From positions 1 to 7,199 of the forward strand of contig DAOUPU010000127.1 of assembly GCA_030625995.1 (NCBI GenBank): 7,199 nt of DNA, read 5' to 3'. The notes beneath the pieces were generated by a model, which ran no database searches, was not told the DNA's origin, and worked only from the letters and a program-made list of their open reading frames with translations. How positions within the stretch are numbered: position 1 is the stretch's first letter; each line of letters starts with the position of its first letter. Positions 5,694 to 7,199 of the stretch are shown here, piece by piece. Both the position numbers and the translations under genes were made by a program. This DNA is from Flavobacteriaceae bacterium. Lineage in GTDB: Bacteria > Bacteroidota > Bacteroidia > Flavobacteriales > Flavobacteriaceae.

Positions 5694-7199
5694 ATGAAAA
5701 AAATCAATGATTTTATTTGGGAAACACATGGTATTCATGCTGGTACGGAGCAGGATCATGTCAAACATGGGATTGATAGATTAGAAGATATTGTTGACAA
5801 AGCAATTAGAGCAAAACACCCCAGCATTACTTTTATTATTCACTCTCCACGATTAACAAGCTTTCGATACATTGCGGAAAGGGATACCAATGTTAAGTTT
5901 ATTCGTGGTAATCAATCTTATTTGAACTATCCAAAAAGAATAGCCAATCTTCGTCAAAAATATGGAGATCGGATCAATATAAAATATGGAGTTGAGTTAG
6001 AATGGATGGGAGACGATCTGGGATTACAGTGGAGTCGATCAAAAATATTTCAGGCTGAAGATGCCGATTTTGTTATAGGTTCTGTACATTTTGCTCCTGA
6101 AGGTTTACCTTATGACGGTTCGAAAGAGGAAGCAGATGAGCTTTTGAAAATTCGTGGCAGTTTGGAAGCATATTGGGACGGGTATTTCAATGAATTGATT
6201 CAAATGATTGAATGTTTCGGAGATATGATACAGATAATTGGACATATTGACCTTCCAAAGTTAAATGTAGAAATGCCGGAAGCGCTAGTAAATTTTGAAA
6301 ATAGTTCACACCCCTTAGCTAATAAATTTCGCACACTTTTAGAAGTAATTGCGGATCGAAATTTGTCTTTGGATGTTAATATGGCCGGTAAATTCAAAGG
6401 AGTAGGGGTATATCCCATCCAAAATATTTTACGTAGAGCAAACGAACTTCAAATTCCTGTTTGTTTAGGTACAGACACACATCATGTTAGATATTATGGG
6501 CTTAATTTTAAAGAGAGTCTGGAGTATATTTACGAAGCAGGATACCAGAATTACGTAAGTTATTCTAAATTAATTCCGGAGAAGAGAACCATCTTTGATG
6601 ATCATGACCTGAAAGTTAAATATACTGTTTTAAATAAAGGTATTGAGATGCTCAATCAAAGGTTAACACCCAAACAGAGAAGAATAATTCCTGATTTTTC
6701 TTTTGGAGGAAGTTACTCCGAGTTCGTTGATATCTATAAAAATGCCACTGGTATGGGGGACTATAATGCTATAAGAATTAGAAAATCTGATAAGTCTATT
6801 ACTATTTCCAATGAGACCCCAATTCCATCTAATGATAAAGTAAAAGGTCTCTTTTCTGAGCATCTGGATGAACCCGGAGTAATATCTTCTCTTTTTAATA
6901 CGCTGGCATCAGAAGGGATCAACGTGGAAACTGCAAGATTAAAATCCAATAATGATGGTACAGCAGTTGCATTTCTTACCCTCGAGAGCGAGAATGGTAA
7001 TATAAAAAATGCCATAGAATTTATTAACGGTACGGACGTAGGGTTATTTACTTCATTGACTTATAGAGATGATGCTGTTTTGCCCAATTATTATAGAGAT
7101 GGAGTCTATTTATTAGAAATGGATGGCGTTGAATTGAAGTTGGCTTTAGGAAAAAAAGTGATCCTTACAAGACACGATAATTCTCCCGGGGTATTATTG
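5694..7199 (+). CDS. HisJ-like PHP phosphoesterase fused to ACT domains (partial)
   Basis: The frame is open from ATG 5694-5696 to the window edge: 502 residues, C-terminus missing. Residues 9-295 form a PHP domain of histidinol-phosphatase (HisJ) type. Likely metal or catalytic residues are His12/His15 (THGIHAG), His50 (HSPR), Glu101 (GVELEW), His132 (GSVHF), His184 (IGHID), and Asp261/His263 (GTDTHH). The stretch LDVNMAGKFK (226-235) with YPIQNIL (240-246) also matches HisJ. Residues 296-380 are an unrecognised linker. Residues 383-446 are a clear ACT domain (DEPGVISSLFNTLASEGINV, 392-411), and 487-502 (GKKVILTRHDNSPGVLL) looks like the start of a second one, resembling the serine-binding end of SerA. 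ACT domains bind amino acids, so an amino-acid-controlled phosphatase is plausible; substrate and effector are unknown. HisJ proteins usually lack such a tail. The normal HxH of motif I reads GIH here, with a His one residue earlier. Confidence 0.8.
   Translation, partial: MKKINDFIWETHGIHAGTEQDHVKHGIDRLEDIVDKAIRAKHPSITFIIHSPRLTSFRYIAERDTNVKFIRGNQSYLNYPKRIANLRQKYGDRINIKYGVELEWMGDDLGLQWSRSKIFQAEDADFVIGSVHFAPEGLPYDGSKEEADELLKIRGSLEAYWDGYFNELIQMIECFGDMIQIIGHIDLPKLNVEMPEALVNFENSSHPLANKFRTLLEVIADRNLSLDVNMAGKFKGVGVYPIQNILRRANELQIPVCLGTDTHHVRYYGLNFKESLEYIYEAGYQNYVSYSKLIPEKRTIFDDHDLKVKYTVLNKGIEMLNQRLTPKQRRIIPDFSFGGSYSEFVDIYKNATGMGDYNAIRIRKSDKSITISNETPIPSNDKVKGLFSEHLDEPGVISSLFNTLASEGINVETARLKSNNDGTAVAFLTLESENGNIKNAIEFINGTDVGLFTSLTYRDDAVLPNYYRDGVYLLEMDGVELKLALGKKVILTRHDNSPGVLL

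Noticed and set aside
6200..7015. Minus-strand open frames under the PHP-ACT gene
   Set aside because: The plus-strand frame matches PHP and ACT motifs without a break; the opposite frames are low-complexity shadows.

Overview
The window looks like chromosomal DNA from a flavobacterium (Bacteroidota, probably Flavobacteriaceae). The evidence is low GC, A/T-rich leaders with no Shine-Dalgarno sequence in front of every start, -7 promoter boxes of the Bacteroidota form TAnnTTTG, and proteins whose wording matches flavobacterial family members. There are no rRNA, tRNA, CRISPR or transposase genes.

Left part (about 1-2845, minus strand). A 542-residue acyl-CoA carboxylase carboxyltransferase subunit (methylcrotonoyl-CoA carboxylase beta type) is followed, in transcription order, by a good promoter at its 3' edge (1182-1212). 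Next come a very short secreted-protein ORF that looks like a truncated remnant, and then a YebC/PmpR-family gene. The YebC frame is broken by one in-frame TAG at 243-245. The family's C-terminal 27 codons continue intact behind it, to a TAA at 159-161. The last 158 bases hold only simple repeats.

Middle part (2846-5245, plus strand). A divergent control region carries a 20-bp imperfect palindrome and a 9-bp direct repeat just upstream of a -7 box. A compact three-gene operon follows: DoxX-like membrane protein, NAD(P)H-dependent FMN reductase (ATGA overlap) and MarR regulator (2-nt gap). After a 190-nt gap with a purine-rich tandem repeat comes a pirin-family cupin. Together these look like a MarR-controlled redox or electrophile-response module; this is inferred from family knowledge and layout.

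Right part (5246-7199). A 448-nt noncoding stretch holds a locally GC-rich block with hairpins and a 66-codon minus-strand frame. It resembles a dispersed repeat relic more than a gene. It is followed by a -7 box (5652-5659) and a large gene that runs off the right edge. Its 502 visible residues combine a HisJ-like PHP phosphoesterase domain, a linker, a clear ACT domain and the start of what looks like a second ACT domain.

The two points most worth following up are the PHP-ACT fusion and the amber codon in yebC. No wholly new multi-gene system is evident.
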